NCBI GenBank assembly: GCA_034766995.1
Contig: CM068325.1
Location: 5,840,664-5,904,663, forward strand
Direction of reading: 5' to 3'
From: Acanthacorydalis orientalis
Taxonomy: Eukaryota > Arthropoda > Insecta > Megaloptera > Corydalidae
Length of the DNA: 64,000 nucleotides
Numbering within the stretch: the first letter of the stretch is position 1; the number at the start of each line of letters is the position of its first letter. A program made the translations under genes and the position numbers. Shown one piece after another: positions 59,901 through 64,000 of the stretch. The notes under the pieces were generated by a model. That model made no database searches. It saw only the letters and a program-made list of their open reading frames with translations, and had not been told where the DNA came from.

Positions 59901-62520
59901 GAGGTAGTAACGCACGCACGCATGCGCATAGGTCATATTAGAAGATAACGACAACAACATACAAACGAACGAAGATTTAAAGTGGAAATCGTAGCAAGTA
60001 TAAATTTTTTAAATTTATTTTTTATGGTTATAATATATTTAAAATCCGAATGCTAGTTTGCTAACATCCGATTTGATTTTAGGTGTGGAGGTAGTAACGC
60101 ACGCACGCGCATAGGTCATATTAGAAGATAACGACAACAACATACAAACGAACGAAGATTTAAAGTGGAAATCGTAGCAAGTATAAATTTTTTAAATATA
60201 TTTTTTATGGTTATAATATATTTAAAATCCGAATGCTAGTTTGTTAACATCCGATTTGATTTTAGGTGTGGAGTTAGCTTACGTACGCGCATAGGTTATA
60301 TTCGAAGATAACAACACGTACAAAGGAATGAATATTTAAAGTGGAAATCGAGGGAAGTATAATGTTTTTAAATATATTTTTAAGGTTATAATCATGTTGA
60401 AAGTTTGATTGCTAGTTTGTTAACACTGAATTTGATTTTAGGTGTGGAGGTAGTAACGCACGCATAGAGGTTATATTCGGAGATAACAACAACAACATAC
60501 AAACGAATGAAGATTTAAAGTGGAAATCGTAGCAAGTATAAATTTTTTAAATATATTTTTTATGGTTATAATATATTTAAAATCCGAATGCTAGTTTGTT
60601 AACATCCGATTTGATTTTAGGTGTGGAGTTAGCTTACGTACACGCATAGGTTATATTCGAAGATAACAACAACAACATACAAACGAATGAAGATTTAAAG
60701 TGGAAATCGTAGCAAGTATAAATTTTTTAAATATATTTTTAAGGTTATAATCATGTTGAAAGTTTGATTGCTAGTTTGTTAACACCCGATTTGATTTTAG
60801 GTGTGGAGGTAGTAACGCACGCATAGAGGTTATATTCGGAGATAACAACAACAACATACAAACGAATGAAGATTTAAAGTGGAAATCGTAGCAAGTATAA
60901 ATTTTTTAAATATATTTTTTATGGTTATAATATATTTAAAATCCGAATGCTAGTTTGTTAACACCCGATTTGATTTTAGGTGTTGAGGTAGTAACGCACG
61001 CATAGAGGTTATATTCGGAGATAACAACAACAACATACAAACGAATGAAGATTTAAAGTGGAAATCGTAGCAAGTATAAATTTTTTAAATATATTTTTTA
61101 TGGTTATAATATATTTAAAATCCGAATGCTAGTTTGCTAACACACGATTTGATTTTAGGTGTGGAGGTAGTAACGCACGCACGCATGCGCATAGGTCATA
61201 TTAGAAGATAACGACAACAACATACAAACGAACGAAGATTTAAAGTGGAAATCGTAGCAAGTATAAATTTTTTAAATTTATTTTTTATGGTTATAATATA
61301 TTTAAAATCCGAATGCTAGTTTGCTAACATCCGATTTGATTTTAGGTGTGGAGGTAGTAACGCACGCACGCGCATAGGTCATATTAGAAGATAACGACAA
61401 CAACATACAAACGAACGAAGATTTAAAGTGGAAATCGTAGCAAGTATAAATTTTTTAAATATATTTTTTATGGTTATAATATATTTAAAATCCGAATGCT
61501 AGTTTGTTAACATCCGATTTGATTTTAGGTGTGGAGTTAGCTTACGTACGCGCATAGGTTATATTCGAAGATAACAACACGTACAAAGGAATGAATATTT
61601 AAAGTGGAAATCGAGGGAAGTATAATGTTTTTAAATATATTTTTAAGGTTATAATCATGTTGAAAGTTTGATTGCTAGTTTGTTAACACCCGATTTGATT
61701 TTAGGTGTGGAGGTAGTAACGCACGCATAGAGGTTATATTCGGAGATAACAACAACAACATACAAACGAATGAAGATTTAAAGTGGAAATCGTAGCAAGT
61801 ATAAATTTTTTAAATATATTTTTTATGGTTATAATATATTTAAAATCCGAATGCTAGTTTGTTAACACCCGATTTGATTTTAGGTGTTGAGGTAGTAACG
61901 CACGCATAGAGGTTATATTCGGAGATAACAACAACAACATACAAACGAATGAAGATTTAAAGTGGAAATCATGGTAAGTATAATTTTTTTAAATATATTT
62001 TTAAGGTTATAATCATGTTGAAAGTTTGATTGCTAGTTTGTTAACACCCGATTTGATTTTAGGTGTGGAGGTAGTAACGCACGCATAGAGGTTATATTCG
62101 GAGATAACAACAACAACATACAAACGAATGAAGATTTAAAGTGGAAATCGTAGCAAGTATAAATTTTTTAAATATATTTTTTATGGTTATAATATATTTA
62201 AAATCCGAATGCTAGTTTGTTAACACCCGATTTGATTTTAGGTGTGGAGTTAGGTAGGTACGCGCATAGGTTATATTCGAAGATAACAACATACAAACGA
62301 ATGAAGATTTAAAGTGGAAATCATGGTAAGTATAATTTTTTTAAATATATTTTTAAGGTTATAATCATGTTGAAAGTTTGATTGCTAGTTTGTTAACACT
62401 GAATTTGATTTTAGGTGTGGAGGTAGTAACGCACGCATAGAGGTTATATTCGGAGATAACAACAACAACATACAAACGAATGAAGATTTAAAGTGGAAAT
62501 CGTAGCAAGTATAAATTTTT
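56930..62520. repeat. Satellite family 2: 31 monomers of 173-187 bp with higher-order structure
   Basis: GTGGAAATC starts once per monomer, from 57105 to 62493, 31 times. Three main variants differ in length and in diagnostic words: 176 bp (AACACGTACAAAGGAATG), 179-180 bp (CATACAAACGAATGAAG) and 183-187 bp (GCACGCACGCGCATAGG and AAACGAACG). All share GCTAGTTTG, GATTTGATTTTAGGTG and AGGTTATATTCG-like blocks. The length order 187,183,176,179 ending at 60520 recurs as 186,183,176,179 ending at 61783, a shift of 1263 bp or seven monomers. Confidence 0.9.
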
Positions 62521-62569
62521 TACCACGCTTACCAGTTCTATCCGAAGATAACAGCAACATACAAATGAA

Positions 62570-64000
62570 TGAATATTTAATGTGTTATAATCATTGGGAG
62601 CATAATGTTTTTTATGTTATAATCATATATTAATTGTCTGGTGCTAGTTTACACCAAATTAAATTTGAGAAAGGGGAGGGAGGGAGTGCACGTACGCTTA
62701 CAGGTTATATCCGAAGGTAACAACATACATATGATTGAATATTTAATGCTGAAATCATTGCGAGTATAAGTTTTTAAGGTTATAATCATATATTAATTGT
62801 CAGGTGCTAGTTTACACCTAATTAGATTTTAGTTAGGGAGGGAGTGCACGTACGCTTACAGGTTATATCCGAAGGTAACAACATACATATGATTGAATAT
62901 TTAATGCTGAAATCATTGCGAGTATAAGTTTTTATGGTTATAATCATATATTAATTGTCAGGTGCTAGTTTACACCTAATTAGATTTTAGTTAGGGAGGG
63001 AGTGCACGTACGCTTACAGGTTATATCCGAAGGTAACAACATACATATGATTGAATATTTAATGCTGAAATCATTGCGAGTATAAGTTTTTATGGTTATA
63101 ATCATATATTAATTGTCAGGTGCTAGTTTACACCTAATTAGATTTTAGTTAGGGAGGGAGTGCACGTCCGCTTACAGGTTATATTCGAAGGTAACAACAA
63201 CATACATATGATTGAATATTTAATGCTGAAATCATTGCGAGTATAAGTTTTTATGGTTATAATCATATATTAATTGTCAGGTGCTAGTTTACACCTAATT
63301 AGATTTTAGTTAGGGAGGGAGTGCACGTCCGCTTACAGGTTATATTCGAAGGTAACAACAACATACATATGATTGAATATTTAATGCTGAAATCATTGCG
63401 AGTATAAGTTTTTATGGTTATAATCATATATTAATTGTCAGGTGCTAGTTTACACCTAATTAGATTTTAGTTAGGGAGGGAGTGCACGTACGCTTACAGG
63501 TTATATCCGAAGGTAACAACATACATATGATTGAATATTTAATGCTGAAATCATTGCGAGTATAAGTTTTTATGGTTATAATCATATATTAATTGTCAGG
63601 TGCTAGTTTACACCTAATTAGATTTTAGTTAGGGAGGGAGTGCACGTACGCTTACAGGTTATATCCGAAGGTAACAACATACATATGATTGAATATTTAA
63701 TGCTGAAATCATTGCGAGTATAAGTTTTTATGGTTATAATCATATATTAATTGTCAGGTGCTAGTTTACACCTAATTAGATTTTAGTTAGGGAGGGAGTG
63801 TACGTACGCTTACAGGTTATATCCGAAGATAATAACATACAAACGATTGAATATTTAATGTTGAAATCATTGCGAGTATAAGTTTATAAGGTTATAATCA
63901 TATATTTATAGTCTGTTGCTAGTTTACACCTAATTAGATTTTAGACAGGTAGGAGTGCACGTTCGCTTACAGGTTACATCCGTAGATTACAATGCCATAC
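62570..64000. repeat. Satellite family 3: 158-bp monomers, running off the window
   Basis: GAAATCATTG recurs at about 62752, 62909, 63067, 63228, 63389, 63547, 63705 and 63863, spacing 158 bp (161 where one AAC is added). The monomer keeps the layout of family 2 (TTTATGGTTATAAT, GCTAGTTT, GATTTTAG, AGGTTATATCCGAAGGTAACAA). It is strongly diverged and lacks the CGCACGCACGC block. The last monomer before the edge is more diverged. Confidence 0.9.

Noticed and set aside
56930..64000. Regularly spaced repeats reminiscent of a CRISPR array
   Set aside because: The whole monomer (158-187 bp) repeats, with no unique spacers, in a eukaryotic context; it is satellite DNA.

Overview
This window is nuclear DNA from an animal, most likely an arthropod and probably an insect. 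The protein-coding genes carry many short GT-AG introns (mostly 55-90 bp). The mitochondrial, spliceosomal, Mediator and collagen-glycosylation genes read as typical animal orthologues, and the cytochrome c oxidase subunit 4 looks close to the insect form. The order cannot be assigned from the sequence. Exons are strikingly CpG-rich, while introns and intergenic DNA are AT-rich with many (CT)n/(AT)n and (GT)n microsatellites.

Layout from left to right: the 3' part of a KDM4-type histone demethylase with a tandem Tudor domain (74-2922, +); 5-oxoprolinase OPLAH (5185-11637, +, 18 exons); QTRT2, the accessory subunit of tRNA-guanine transglycosylase (12365-13800, +); cytochrome c oxidase subunit 4 (14991-15568, +); aminopeptidase P XPNPEP1 (17337-19586, +); a possible 50-residue membrane micropeptide (20241-20393, +); a 1526-residue NACHT NTPase with a nuclease-like N-terminus and a long ankyrin array (20537-26207, +); U1 snRNP 70K (27326-31005, +); the lysine methyltransferase EEF1AKMT2 (32136-32873, -); the PQ-loop protein SLC66A3 (33615-34467, +); two large unrecognised, mostly disordered, probably nuclear proteins (36051-42192 and 43187-46419, +); procollagen galactosyltransferase COLGALT (47754-49940, +); and MED27 (50618-51766, -). 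From about 53.0 kb to the right edge the window is satellite DNA: three successive families with monomers of about 170, 173-187 and 158 bp, the first two with higher-order organisation.

Most genes are unrelated housekeeping genes, each with its own promoter and often a recognisable AATAAA. EEF1AKMT2 and SLC66A3 are head-to-head. SNRNP70/EEF1AKMT2 and COLGALT/MED27 are tail-to-tail, the latter probably with overlapping 3' ends.

The most interesting gene is the NACHT-ankyrin protein. It combines an E...FDD...QVK signature typical of PD-(D/E)XK nucleases (Cap4/DUF4297-like), a canonical NACHT domain and roughly 14-16 ankyrin-type repeats. That is the architecture of a STAND immune sensor with a nuclease effector. 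Other notable items are an 80-bp mariner-type hairpin MITE inside OPLAH, a poly(A)-tailed retroposed insert with a 13-bp target-site duplication in the same gene, a GC-AG intron in MED27, and the higher-order satellite arrays.

Exon boundaries were read by hand from splice signals, reading-frame phase and recalled family conservation. No database search or transcript evidence was available.
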